A stretch of DNA of 64,000 nt from Bimastos eiseni (lineage: Eukaryota > Annelida > Clitellata > Crassiclitellata > Lumbricidae), in assembly GCA_959347315.1 (NCBI GenBank), contig OY365807.1, positions 31,037,786-31,101,785 of the forward strand. The letters run 5' to 3'. The notes under the pieces are model-generated. The model had not been told where the DNA came from and did no database searches. It saw nothing but the letters and a program-made list of their open reading frames with translations. Below, piece by piece: positions 22,401 to 32,035 of this stretch. Made by a program: the position numbers and the translations under genes. Position 1 is the first letter of the stretch; each line of letters begins with the position of its first letter.

Positions 22401-25400
22401 CTAAAAATCCATGGTGATAAGTTCGGTTAACCTAAGAAAAATCCGTTGTCTAAAATGTGTCTTAGACCAAAGGATGCATACATCGTATTGTTTGTCGTTA
22501 TAATTAGCTTTCAATTTATTTGCAATTTTATATTTTGCCTGGCTAAATATTCGTTTACATTTCATCTTAATATTTGTTTTTTCTTTCTAGAAAACATTTG
22601 TGCGCGTACACTAAATTTTTGTGTGCACTGGCTACGCACAGCCCGTATGCGTGCGCACAGGGGCACAGCTTAGAGGAAACTGGTTGTGAACATGAGAAGG
22701 TAGAAAGTTCCAGACAAGAAAAGACATGAGTTACTGAGTTGCATATGAGTTCAGATTAGTTCTCTTTTTAAACAGGTGCTATATAAATGTTCAGTTGTAA
22801 TTGGAAGAGGTTTCAACGTAGACTTGAGACTGTTTTTGCGTTTGTCGTAGGTGTCTGGATTTCGCCTGTCATCTGGCACGGAGGATCTGGCCGTCCAATA
22901 CTTGGCCACAATGCAGGCGCTCGTTGTGAGTAACCATACACACCTACACACTTACTTATCTAGACATTGTGTTGCATCTGATTGAACATGTATGATTATT
23001 CATTCATTACGAAGATTTATATAGTGCCCCTACAAGGTTGCTACTCAAGAGCGCTCACAACCCCAGCACGATTTGGAAGATAGTTTTAGGGCTAGTATAA
23101 AAAGAGTCAGAGTGGACTCTGTGGGATAGGCCAACAGGATATGATATCAATATGATTATGATATGATTTTGGTGTGATTATGATTAGAATATGATCATGA
23201 TTATAATATGTTTAACTTCTGAATATGATTATGATATGATTATATTCTGATCACGATATGATCATATTATGATTATATTCTGATTATTTTTAAGACATGA
23301 TTATGTTGTCATCACGATATGATTAAGCTCTGATTGTGATTACTATATGGTGATGTTATGATTACGATATGATTATGTTGTTATGATGACTCTCAGTTAA
23401 TTTATTGTTCTCTTTGTAGTATGGTACCAAGCACATCATTGATAAGATGAATTCGTCTGGTCATTCGGTTGAAATGGTCTACCTTTGCGGAGGTCTCGCC
23501 AACAATCCCTTGTTCATCCAACTCCATGCGGACATCCTCGGTAGGAAATAGTCTCTCTGCAGTTGCGGGGCGTAACTTTCACCCCAGTGCTGAACTTGAC
23601 CGATCATAGCCTTATATCGTGAGCATGAGTTTCGGAGTTCCAGAGCACTGCTCAGTGGCTGTGGCTAGCACAGGATTGCTGATGGTAGCCCCTGAGATGG
23701 TGTCCGATGGAGGTACCAGTCCAGGGCGAAGAGACCAAAGAGAGAGAGGAGGCAGAAAGGAGGCCCAGTTCAAGACATTTGGCGGCCCTAGGCAGAGCTA
23801 CATGATTTAATTAAATTTAGATTACTTATTATAAATAGCTCATTGAAATAAATAATTATTAAATAATGAAAAATGGTCTAGACTAGCATAAGCTGAACTG
23901 CTGATTAAATACTTCCTGAAAAATTTTGATTACAATTTAGTGGTGAACCCTACCTTATTAGTACATAATTTATTACACCAATAATTCATTATTTTATTTA
24001 TGTTTGTTTTACAAAATCAGCGGCCCTAACAGACGAACGGAGCATTCGGAAGTCCTGCTGAGACGTGTCTCATTGAGGACGAGAAGGATGGGGATAGGAT
24101 GGATTGGGGTGGGAGTTCTTGAAGAGATGGGACCTTAATTGGAAGTGGGATGCCTGTGGGGTGATGAGTTGAGGCGAGTGATCCTGTGGGTTGATGATTA
24201 GGTTGTCGTGGATGCTTTAGGTGTGCCTGTCGTTCTTCCGGAGACAAAGGATTCCATTCTCTTGGGTGCCGCCATTTTGGCAGCGTCTGCTTCGTCTGAC
24301 TTTGCAGCGATCGAGGTGAATATCTTCAGGGCAATCAATATCTGTTCCTGGCATCTGCTTTATACATTCGTAAAAGAGCTCACTCACATGCATACATAAA
24401 CAAGCATATGCATGCATTTAAAAATGGAATAATTTTTATTTAATCTCTCTTATTTTGAGAACAGTATAGCCACCAATTTATCCATTTGCATGATCCCAAA
24501 CGCGAACAACATAGTTAACTGGTTAAGTTTCTTTATCTTTATTAAACATATATTTAACTAATTTCACATTGCTCCTGCCTATCAGAAATGTATAAGACAG
24601 AAATGGAAAAGGACTGGATTGTGCACGACACGACCTACCTTCGTATCGAAGACGCCTGAAGAACAGAACTTGCCTATCATATTCCCTACTTAACTTGGAA
24701 ATCAGTCTTACGATCATGGTGTGCCATAATAGCCAGACCTCTTTGGTCTCTTTAGGTTCATCCTTGTATTCATACATTTCCTATTAATTCTTTTTCTTAG
24801 ACCTTATTTGATGGATGCAATAAGGATTATGTTCTGTTTATATTGAAACTACTCCTACTCCTACCAGTATATCTGTCTCCATCAGGGGCATCCACATGGG
24901 GGTCCAGAGGCAAATGCCTCTCAGGTAGGGGGGATAATTTTTTGTCTTAGTGGGGAAATATCTTTCCTTCCTAACACTGGGGATCGGCGGGGGGAGGGTT
25001 TGCCTCCATCACTCAGGGGGATCAACACTCCTGGTCTCCATAATATTATAGTTGTATGTATAATATTTCACATGCATGTTGCCCTGTATTTGTTATTGTT
25101 TTGTGCTGTAGAGTTTGGAGTAGAACAATGGGTTGTGCGAGTACTTAGATCAATCTGTTTTTTGATCTTGTAGGATGCGATGCTAGCAATGTCTGGCAAT
25201 GGAACTCTTCTCTCTCCTAATCCAAACGACAGAGAGTGAGTACCTGTCTGTTTCTGTTTCCCATGTGTTCTATGTTGTGCAGAACAAATTGTGTTTTTGC
25301 TCTCTCCTGAATTGCTCCCTTTGGTGTTCGGCGGGGTTTTGTGTTTTGTTTTCTAGTTAACCCAATGTCAACATCATTATTATTATTACTGTTGTTATTG

Positions 25401-25965
25401 CAGAAACTGTTATAGTGCCCTTTAAAGGTTATCTACCCCACTTGCGAGCACTTCCAACCCAATCAGCACTTCCAACCCAATCGTGGTTATACAGACTTAT
25501 ACAACTGCATGTGCGTACAGTCATAAGGCTGGAGAGGAACAGGGCAGAGTGGCCCAGAGACATCAGATGCATCGTCCGCTGTAGAAGCCCGCTGTAGAAG
25601 CCCGGTTGAAAGTCAATGGGTGAGAGAAAACCAGAGACTTTTGCTGCAAAATTACTTTGGCCTGTTTCAAAATTGTCATTTATGTCATTTATTCTATGAG
25701 CTGGAACATTTTTTTCTTCAAGTGTTATGTGAGGGAAGGTAAACATATATCCTGTGTATATTTTTACTGATGTATAGCAAGAACAGCTATTTTTGTTTAT
25801 TTTTCTTAAAAAAATATATCTGCATGGATTCATCTTTTAAGAGAAATATGCTTTGTATGCTATGTTCTCCGTTTCAGGTTTCATCAACGCAAATACCGGG
25901 TATTTCTAAGTATGATCGCACACCAAAAACAGTATCAGGCTATCATGGCAGGAGAATCAACCTAG
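13237..25965 (+). CDS. FGGY: FGGY carbohydrate kinase domain-containing protein (D-ribulokinase), complete, 15 exons
   Basis: Phosphorylates D-ribulose to D-ribulose 5-phosphate with ATP in the cytosol (known for yeast and mammalian orthologues). Fifteen exons join to 559 codons plus TAG with every phase consistent, close to the 551 residues of the human protein. Domain order: FGGY_N with phosphate-binding [14 protein letters not shown] (7-20), [24 protein letters not shown] and ending near the catalytic-base motif DAHAGGLG (from D256). FGGY_C follows with [39 protein letters not shown] (393-407) and the family signature [12 protein letters not shown] (459-470). Two adjacent ATGs (13237, 13240) are possible starts. 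All key residues are intact, so it should be functional. A polyadenylation signal follows the stop by about 120 bases. Confidence 0.95.
13430..13622. mobile_element. Possible small inverted-repeat transposon in FGGY intron 1
   Basis: CACAGGGGTGGAGACTT at the left and AAGTCTCCCTCCACCTATG at the right form imperfect inverted ends, with inward-facing GACAGTCCCCTCC and CTGTCCCC arms. It begins only about 10 bases after the exon 1 donor. No clear target duplication. Confidence 0.45.
13870..14135 (-). mobile_element. tRNA-derived SINE, second family
   Basis: On the minus strand an A box GGTTACAGCACTTGCC (14112-14097) and B box GGTTTTGATCC (14080-14070) start a body containing TACCCAGGTTTGGGA. Its end (GTAGGGACCTTTTATGAGCAAGTCCTTCGC) matches the GTAGGGACTTTGAGCAAGTCCTTG segment of SINE copy 1, so the two families share a module. 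Confidence 0.65.
14224..14335 (+). CDS. FGGY: FGGY exon 2
   Basis: Codes [19 protein letters not shown], matching the GFDATCSLVVLD block of animal FGGY. Acceptor TTTCTGTTACAG|G, donor G|GTAATG, phase 1. Confidence 0.95.
14345..14660. repeat. Degenerate G/A-rich tandem repeat (GGGTAAAGCAAAGA)
   Basis: About 20 diverged copies of a 12-16 base AAAGAGGGTAAAG unit in FGGY intron 2, starting a few bases after the exon 2 donor. The open minus-strand frame here is a by-product. Confidence 0.7.
15337..15488 (+). CDS. FGGY: FGGY exon 3
   Basis: Codes [20 protein letters not shown] and [14 protein letters not shown]. The MW.DHRA block contributes to the sugar-binding site in this family. Acceptor TTGTTGACAG|A, donor CAG|GTTACA, phase 0. 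Confidence 0.95.
15920..15995 (-). mobile_element. Retroelement 3' tail with TATAGCACC..GGGCGCT hairpin
   Basis: GTATGTATGTAAATGAACAT leads into TTATATAGCACCCTACAAG and CCTCACAAGGGCGCT. The same sequence recurs at 40625-40680. On the minus strand it reads as an AGCGCC hairpin followed by a (CATA)n tail, as at LINE ends. Confidence 0.6.
16502..16587 (+). CDS. FGGY: FGGY exon 4
   Basis: Codes [17 protein letters not shown], the DLPDFL.WK.TG hallmark. Acceptor TGTGGTTCAG|A, donor AG|GTTTGT, phase 2. Confidence 0.95.
16900..17082. repeat. (TTA)n microsatellite
   Basis: About 180 bases of TTATTATTA with GTA and ATA interruptions in FGGY intron 4. Confidence 0.9.
17237..17361 (+). CDS. FGGY: FGGY exon 5
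   Basis: Codes [20 protein letters not shown] and [18 protein letters not shown]. The acceptor follows a (GTT)n run, GTTGTTGAAG|G. Donor G|GTAATT, phase 1. Confidence 0.93.
18121..18249 (+). CDS. FGGY: FGGY exon 6: catalytic-base region
   Basis: Codes [20 protein letters not shown] and then [11 protein letters not shown], whose Asp (256) is the probable catalytic base. Acceptor TTGTTTTCAG|G, donor G|GTAAAG, phase 1. Confidence 0.95.
18255..18485. repeat. Tandem duplication of a CTGT-rich 105-bp block
   Basis: TCTCTCTGTGTATCTCTACC begins each of two imperfect copies (about 18268 and 18372) in FGGY intron 6, starting about 10 bases after the exon 6 donor. Confidence 0.75.
19382..19506 (+). 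CDS. FGGY: FGGY exon 7
   Basis: Codes [15 protein letters not shown], the second phosphate-binding segment. The preceding stretch [20 protein letters not shown] replaces the shorter HGLICEGQPV region of the human protein. Acceptor TTCCGTAG|G, donor ATC|GTAGGT, phase 0. Confidence 0.93.
20003..20110 (+). CDS. FGGY: FGGY exon 8
   Basis: Codes [20 protein letters not shown] and [14 protein letters not shown], strongly conserved in the family. Acceptor GGTTTTAAG|G, donor CTG|GTCAGT, phase 0. Confidence 0.95.
20160..20700. repeat. Degenerate ATGATTAACATAAA repeat array
   Basis: Roughly 40 diverged copies of a 10-15 base GATTAACAT unit fill most of FGGY intron 8. No coding content. Confidence 0.75.
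20764..20825 (+). CDS. FGGY: FGGY exon 9
   Basis: A 62-base exon coding [20 protein letters not shown]. Acceptor CCTTTTATCAG|T, donor CG|GTATGT, phase 2. It is a variable helical segment in the family. Confidence 0.9.
20953..21085. repeat. AAT/AGC/GAT/GAC microsatellite block
   Basis: Compound trinucleotide run starting AATAATAATAGTAAAAGTAG and ending in GATGATGATGATGACGACG, in FGGY intron 9. Confidence 0.8.
21640..21796 (+). CDS. FGGY: FGGY exon 10
   Basis: Codes [12 protein letters not shown], then [19 protein letters not shown]; the [13 protein letters not shown] block is diagnostic for FGGY. Acceptor TTTTTTTAG|T, donor ATG|GTACGT, phase 0. Confidence 0.95.
21878..22090. repeat. Degenerate ATCATTCGATCAATTA repeat array
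   Basis: About eight imperfect copies of a 27-base unit (ATCATTCGATCAATTAGTG then AAAGAGG) in FGGY intron 10. Confidence 0.75.
22160..22800 (-). mobile_element. LINE-type fragment split by a hAT element
   Basis: Bases 22180-22270 and 22683-22740 together align with 26150-26260 (GCCGGTAA..CATTA.GAGTCATA, TTTTCAGC, GAGAGTTG..AAC.TGAGAAGG, AGAGTTCCAG). The split point is exactly the 8-bp duplication GTTGTGAA of the hAT element. Confidence 0.65.
22271..22682. mobile_element. hAT-like element in FGGY intron 10 (412 bp)
   Basis: Ends CAATGTTCCCTAAAAT and (right, reverse complement) CAGTTTCCTCTAAGCTGTGC are hAT-like, flanked by a perfect 8-bp duplication GTTGTGAA (22263-22270 and 22683-22690). Inner GTGTGCAC and GTGCGCAC blocks face each other. 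It ends 168 bp before exon 11. Confidence 0.88.
22851..22925 (+). CDS. FGGY: FGGY exon 11
   Basis: Codes [20 protein letters not shown] and MQALV. Acceptor TTTGTCGTAG|G, donor GTT|GTGAGT, phase 0. Confidence 0.93.
22985..23115 (-). mobile_element. LINE 3' tail in FGGY intron 11
   Basis: TATTCATTCATTACGAAGAT then TTATATAGTGCCCCTAC and CAAGAGCGCTC is the reverse complement of the LINE end at 1725-1775. This identifies it as the same family on the opposite strand. Confidence 0.65.
23140..23395. repeat. Degenerate GATTATGATATGATT array
   Basis: About 20 variants of an ATATGATTATG unit ending 25 bases before FGGY exon 12. Confidence 0.7.
23420..23540 (+). CDS. FGGY: FGGY exon 12: C-terminal family signature
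   Basis: Codes [20 protein letters not shown] and [20 protein letters not shown], the ATP-adenosine motif region. Acceptor TCTCTTTGTAG|T, donor G|GTAGGA, phase 1. Confidence 0.95.
24221..24315 (+). CDS. FGGY: FGGY exon 13
   Basis: Codes [20 protein letters not shown] and ASSDFAAIE. The acceptor GATGCTTTAG|G was preferred over an upstream TTAG because it alone restores the phase and the GVPVVL match. Donor GAG|GTGAAT, phase 0. Confidence 0.93.
24893..25020 (-). repeat. Dispersed GAGGCAAATGCCTC repeat, copy 2
   Basis: Reverse complement of the repeat at 5928-6045, including CCTGAGTGATGGAGGCAAAC and the palindrome GAGGCAAATGCCTC. It lies in FGGY intron 13. Confidence 0.7.
25174..25235 (+). CDS. 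FGGY: FGGY exon 14
   Basis: Codes [20 protein letters not shown]. Acceptor TTGATCTTGTAG|G, donor GA|GTGAGT, phase 2. Confidence 0.92.
25395..25460 (-). mobile_element. Retroelement 3' tail in FGGY intron 14
   Basis: TTATAGTGCCCTTTAAAGG then ACTTGCGAGCACTT has the same TATAG(C/T)GCC...GCGAGC hairpin layout as the other LINE tails, preceded by a (TTA)n run. Confidence 0.5.
25878..25965 (+). CDS. FGGY: FGGY exon 15: C-terminus and stop
   Basis: Codes [20 protein letters not shown] then AIMAGEST and TAG, matching the KYQVFLKLVEHQKEYLAIM end of vertebrate FGGY. Acceptor CTCCGTTTCAG|G. Confidence 0.95.
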
Positions 25966-26086
25966 TATTACTACACTGTCTACATTTAACGATGTGGGTC
26001 ATCAGTATTGATGAACAGACTTATACAACTGCATCTGCTGCTTTAGGAAGCTGTGTTAGAGGCTTTGCCTTCTGAAATATATATGC

Positions 26087-26092
26087 AATAAA
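26087..26092 (+). promoter_or_regulatory. FGGY: FGGY polyadenylation signal AATAAA
   Basis: First canonical AATAAA after the stop codon, 122 bases downstream, followed by an A-rich stretch. It marks the probable transcript end near 26110. Confidence 0.65.
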
Positions 26093-26149
26093 ACATACTA
26101 AACAATACAACTGTAATTTGATCAAATGCCCTACTTACAGAAGGTTCAT

Positions 26150-26260
26150 AAGTGCAAATTGAAACCGGCAACCATTAGGAGTCATATGCATACTGGAAGA
26201 GGTAGATTTTCAGCTTAGAGCAAAAGAGAGTTGCAAACCTGAGAAGGAAGAGAGTTCCAG
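26150..26260 (-). mobile_element. LINE-type fragment, uninterrupted copy
   Basis: Matches the two halves found at 22180-22270 and 22683-22740. The minus strand around CTGGAACTCTCTTCCTTCTC resembles the W.SLP-type end of a LINE reverse transcriptase. Confidence 0.5.
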
Positions 26261-26819
26261 ATGAAGAAATAGTGAATGAACAAGGTATGTACCTGGAACA
26301 AAATACAGTCCAGTAGAGTGGCCTTTGACTGGGTTGTGTGTTTTAACCAGGGAAGAGAAGTATTATTGATTATTATTAGTATATATTTTGTGGTTTTATG
26401 TTCATGTAGTTATATTTACAAATGCTCAGTACTCATATGTAGAGCTGTACCGATTTCACTTTATGCGGATACAGATTATTGCCAATTGCATGACGAACGT
26501 GTGAAGAGAGGTTATTTATGTTTGTAATTTGTGTAATTGGACGCTAAAGCCACTTTTACGACCTGCACTTTGTCCTAAAATACCGGCCAGCAGAGATTAC
26601 AACTGTACCCAGGGTAATTAAGCAGACTCACTCTGCACAACAGCTTCCCACGTTTTATACTAGCACAATGCCTGCTGTCCTTCACAGATCCAATGATGTT
26701 GCTGTCAAAATGTTGCACTTAAAGACTAAAAATAATATTATCGGCGCCGATTATCTTTCCGATACCGCCGATATCTCGATTATCTGCGCCGATTATTAGT
26801 GCTACCAATGTATCGGTAC

Positions 26820-26994
26820 AGCTCTACATATATATATATATATATACGTAGTGTATAAAACAAGATAAACGTATATATATATACACGTATATATGTACAT
26901 ATATACACATATATACACATACGTACACACACATGTATATACATATGTACACACATGCATACGTACACACGCATATATATACATACGTACATAT
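26820..26994. repeat. AT/AC dinucleotide-rich flank of the satellite
   Basis: (TA)n, CGTATATATATATACACG palindromes and ACACATA runs that lead into the 18-bp satellite. Confidence 0.85.
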
Positions 26995-27794
26995 ACGAAT
27001 ATACATACATATACGAATATACATACATATACGAATATACATACATATACGAATATACATACATATACGAATATACATACATATACGAATATACATACAT
27101 ATACGAATATACATACATATACGAATATACATACATATACGAATATACATACATATACGAATATACATACATATACGAATATACATACATATACGAATAT
27201 ACATACATATACGAATATACATACATATACGAATATACATACATATACGAATATACATACATATACGAATATACATACATATACGAATATACATACATAT
27301 ACGAATATACATACATATACGAATATACATACATATACGAATATACATACATATACGAATATACATACATATACGAATATACATACATATACGAATATAC
27401 ATACATATACGAATATACATACATATACGAATATACATACATATACGAATATACATACATATACGAATATACATACATATACGAATATACATACATATAC
27501 GAATATACATACATATACGAATATACATACATATACGAATATACATACATATACGAATATACATACATATACGAATATACATACATATACGAATATACAT
27601 ACATATACGAATATACATACATATACGAATATACATACATATACGAATATACATACATATACGAATATACGAATATACATACATATACGAATATACATAC
27701 ATATACGAATATACATACATATACGAATATACATACATATACGAATATACATACATATACGAATATACATACATATACGAATATACATACATAT
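26995..27794. repeat. 18-bp satellite ACGAATATACATACATAT, 44 full units
   Basis: Thirty-seven identical units run from 26995 to 27660. An 8-base partial unit follows (27661-27668, ACGAATAT), then seven more units to 27794. All six frames stay open or nearly so because the period is divisible by three. Homogeneity is near perfect. Confidence 0.97.
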
Positions 27795-28110
27795 ACGTAC
27801 ATATATATACATATACGTACATATATATATATATGTACGTATATATATATATATATATATATATGTACGTATATATATATACATATACGTACATATATAT
27901 ACATATATACGTACATATATATATATATACGTACATATATATATATATATATATACGTACATATATATATATATATACGTACATATATATATATATATAT
28001 ATACGTACATATATATATATATATACGTACATATATATATATATATACGTACATATATATATACGTACATATATATATATACGTACATATACATATATAT
28101 ACATATATGT
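27795..28110. repeat. (TA)n / GTACATATATATATAC compound repeat
   Basis: Alternating (TA)n runs and ACGTACAT palindromes, continuing the satellite on its right. Strongly self-complementary. Confidence 0.92.
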
Positions 28111-29639
28111 ATGTATTTCATTTATCTTCTGTTTTTTGCACATGAATGGTATTTGCTGCGGATTTTCAGCTTGTTAAATAAACGAAGATGTAATATAATA
28201 ATAATAATATATAGGCCTACTTATATGTTATACTTAAATACATATTAAAATATGATAGGAGCATTTGAACAGCATATTTTATTCTTTTAAAGAGCCCCTA
28301 GAGTATAGGGTGAAGTTACTGGCGACTAGTATTATAGGGGATTGTAGGACATTTATTTGTAAGCGCAATTTGTACGTGTGCATGGATGTGTCCACGTCGG
28401 CTAAGTGTTACTAAAACGGACCTTCACCGCTTATATTCTGAGGTTATCATCTATTTAGAGGTACTCACCCACTCTCACTCTTATTAACGGGAGATGATTG
28501 GTCCGTCAAAATTGAGGGAGTTGCTCCAATGACTTAGGGGGGATAGACGCCCCAGGGCTAACTTGTGAACCGTCTTACGATGTGAGCTTACACCTGTAGC
28601 TGACTTCAGCCTTCAATCTATGACTGAACCCTGTGCCAGCTTCACGAGGCCATGTTTGCGAAATGCAAGAAGGAAATTACTAATGCGCTGAGGACATCAA
28701 ACATGGCAGAACTCTGTTGTTTAGCTTTCAACGACGTCAGCAAAATCATTCTGTTACAGGTAGAGTTTCGAGGCTATAATCGATTTACTGGCTTTTGAAA
28801 CGGACGACGAAGCTGAAAGGTTCGGACAGCAAATCAGCAATACAAAAGCAGATGTAAATTATTAGGTCTAGTTATCGATCATCGTTGGCACATCTGGACC
28901 AACAAAGAATACACGCACACTTGGACAAAATTTACATAAAATTTGAATAATACGCTTTCTAAAGGCAGAGTTGACGTCGCACAAGTTACGTGAACCGTGC
29001 GTGTAATAATGGAGTCCGTGACGAGGAACGTCGCCCTGACGCTTGACTTGTTTTGGGATAGACCGTTGCTGCTATTGTTGGTTTGCATGGCATTATATAG
29101 ATCGATTGTCTTAATGTTGTCGTAATGGTTGGTCTATGAGTGGCACAATGTTTCCATATTGGTCAAGAATGTTGACCATATGGATGCTCGTGATGGTGAA
29201 ATGCAAACAAGAACATATTATACTGAGAAGTAAAGTTTGAACTTTAACACGCACATTCTCGTCAATCTACAGGGTTCACTCTAGCAGTTAAGTTCCAAGC
29301 TTTCCGATTCCTCCCGTCGTATTTCCGTTTGTTTTGACATTTTCTTTCTTCTGTCTTTACTCTTTATGCTACTCTGTTTACCAGCGCTGGCGAATATATA
29401 GGCAGCAAGTGCCTTGCGCTTCGCATTTGCGTGGCTCTTCAGAAGTTTGAAGATTACGATTGCGAGTGTGTGCCACAGTTGCTTCTGACATTTGATCGTT
29501 AGTTTTAATTTTTTTGTTAATACGACGCCCATTGTTACGAAATTATGGCCTGACGTGTTTTAATTTAGTTAATTAGAATGAGCACTTTAGAAAGATCAAA
29601 AGTAGCTGTAAATTACTAGGCATATATATATATATATAT

Positions 29640-29772
29640 ATACACGCATCGACGGCGCAGTTGCAGTTGTACTGTAGAGCAAAGACGCCTCGGACGAGGG
29701 TCGAACCCGCTCACTCAGTGCACACTGAACGTTACGGGCCGAGCGCTCTTAACCAATCAGCCCCGTGTCACA
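29640..29772 (-). mobile_element. tRNA-derived SINE, copy 3 (partial)
   Basis: Minus-strand A box GGCTGATTGGTTAAGAGC (29762-29745) and B box GGGTTCGACC (29708-29699). The body (GCCTCGGACGAGGGTCGAAC, GTTGCAGTTGTACTGTAGAG) matches copy 1. Truncated at an (AT)n run. Confidence 0.75.
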
Positions 29773-29791
29773 CATACACACACATGTATAT

Positions 29792-30330
29792 TGTTGAATG
29801 CTATAACTGAGCAAATGATTAAGGCTCTAGGGATACGATAAAAATATCAATTTAATCATTTATACACAAGTTATACATAACCTTCGTCAGCCAAGAAGAC
29901 AGCAAAACGACACGGAAGTCAAGAATCGGTACGCAGACAAGACAGACACAACTTCAACACGGTTGTCCTCGAAGGAAACGGAACCGCGAGAGAACGGCGT
30001 ACATTAAACAGGGAAAACCCCTTTCTAGCTTAATGACTAACAACTGAGATTCAAACAGTCACACGCAGTAAATCAGCAACGGGCTGAACGCTTACGACAT
30101 TCCAAAACAAGAATGACTGTCAGAACTCCCTTAGAATAATGTGTTCCTTCTATTTGTAAAGAAGGACGCTCCTAGTTAAAGACATTCCTATTTAAACTTT
30201 ACCCTCCATTGCACACAGCAGGAGAAATCCAAAGAAAAGGATGTCCAATGAGACAATCCCACATTCATACAAGGACAGGTATAGGCCACCCCGGTAAACT
30301 ATAGGGCAGGTTATGCACGTGTCCCCAACA
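29792..30330. mobile_element. Candidate solo LTR (539 bp)
   Basis: Starts TGTTGAATGC and ends GTCCCCAACA, giving TGTTG/CAACA terminal inverted repeats, and is flanked by ATAT on both sides (29788-29791, 30331-30334). No partner LTR, primer-binding site or polyprotein lies next to it. The flanks are low complexity, so the 4-bp duplication is weak evidence. Confidence 0.5.
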
Positions 30331-30339
30331 ATATGTATA

Positions 30340-30357
30340 TATTTATATATGTAATTT

Positions 30358-30388
<31 letters not shown>

Positions 30389-30400
30389 ATATATATGGCC
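30340..30400. repeat. (AT)n microsatellite
   Basis: (TA)n and TAATTTATATATATATA runs right after the candidate LTR. Confidence 0.85.
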
Positions 30401-30765
30401 AACATTTACAAAACGTCACTTATCACTGGTGATACAAGCAAGGTTTTGTTTCGTTGTTGACAACTGCTTGATTTGAATAACAGCATTAGGGACAATTCTC
30501 TGTAGGCCTACCGTTCTGCGAATCCAATTATTCTGAACTGACTTTTTCACTGGCAAACCAACAGCGCAGCCTTAGCCTCTGATTTCCTGGCTAATTGGAT
30601 TTCGAGTTTGCTTCCCCAACGGGTCACGATTCTCAACGTATACGATTTCAATTGAAGAAGAGATCATCGATCGATGCCTTGTGCTTCATAGGATATCGGC
30701 GCTTCAGAATAAGCTACTAGATTAGATTAAATATAAAAGAATAGTCACGATTCATGTAAAATGTA

Positions 30766-30908
30766 GGACATCTTCACCATGCAAGACGTCTCTAAAATTC
30801 CATCATTTTAAGTATTGACTTAATTATATTAATTAATTCATTAATTAATTACATCTTCACCATGCAATACGTCTCTAAAATTCCATCATTTTAAGTATTG
30901 ACTTAATT
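30766..30908. repeat. Tandem duplication of an 82-bp unit
   Basis: ACATCTTCACCATGCAAGAC to AAGTATTGACTTAATT occurs twice (from about 30768 and 30850), joined by an ATTAATTAATTCATTAATTA spacer. One base differs (CAAGACG / CAATACG). Confidence 0.85.
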
Positions 30909-31289
30909 CTATTTTCAAATAACTACGTAGGCCTACTGGATGTTGCTGTAGGCTACTGAAAACTAGAAATAATATTTATTTTCTTTTGTGGAAAATCTGG
31001 ACTCTTGGAGTTGTATAATAGGCCTAAGCCAAGGATATGGTCTCGAGACCGGAAAACTGCGGTCATGATTTCGGTCTCGTCAATTTTCTTCTTCGCTAGG
31101 TAGCCAGCCTCCACGGACACCATGTTTGGGTACACGACGTGCATAGGCCTAGGGAGTTTAAGGTCCTGTGTAGGTCTATCATGGTTTTTGGACGCCGTGC
31201 AAGGGAATCTTCAGCAATAAAACTAAGGCTTTAAGCGTGCAGGTGCTATTCCGTTTTAGCGTCTTAATAAAGTGAATTGTTTATAAAAG

Positions 31290-31390
31290 GAGTATCTACC
31301 TTGGTATTGGTCTTGGTCTCGGATCACTCGGTCTCGGTCCTGGTTTTGGTCTTGGACTTCTCGGTCTTGGTCTTGATTTCTTGGTCTCGT
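31290..31390. repeat. GGTCTT hexanucleotide-like repeat
   Basis: About 14 diverged copies of TTGGTCTCGG and TTGGTCTTGG. Confidence 0.7.
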
Positions 31391-32035
31391 GCCCATCACT
31401 GTAATAAGCACGCACAATCCATACAAGAATTGATCAATGTTTGGTTGTTGGCTACCTACATGACTAATTTCTCTGTTTAGAAGACACATTAAGCTTTTCG
31501 ACAAACTATTCTTTGTCCATTCTTGCTAGAAATGCGTCTTAAGAGAGCGCATGAGAAATTATTGTCAAGCGTGGCGAGCTGACATAGTCGGTGGTGCCAT
31601 TTGTTGATACTTTCCACCCATCATCATGGCAGTCTGAGACGTGAGCGGACACCTGTTCTACTACCAGAGGGACATAATATGGCAGTTATGCGGCGAATAA
31701 ATATGCAGGCACGGTCGACGCACTTTGTCAACCGCACGTTAATTACGACTGCTATAGAATTCAACGTCATGAAGGTTTAGATTTTCACAAGTGGATATAT
31801 ATATATATATATGTATATACTTACAAATGTAGTATAATATCGGTTGTATATTCGACCCTGTAGGGTAGATATAAGTTCATCATATAACATGAATGAGAAT
31901 CATTAGACCAGACATTGAAAATTTCTCTGTGAAGAGTCATTAATGTCGCAGATGTTCTAATGTTAGTTTGCTATTTGATAGGTCATTACATGGTGCATAA
32001 ACGGACAACTAAGCAACTAATTAACTAAATATAGC

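Noticed and set aside
25490..26035. 20-base repeat ACAGACTTATACAACTGCAT at two places
   Set aside because: Short isolated match near the FGGY end; no larger structure could be seen.
26995..27794. CRISPR-like regular array
   Set aside because: Units are contiguous without spacers and the genome is eukaryotic; it is a satellite.
26780..28248. Several 400-residue open frames on both strands ([21 protein letters not shown] types)
   Set aside because: Pure products of an 18-bp satellite whose period is divisible by three; no start context, splicing or family similarity.
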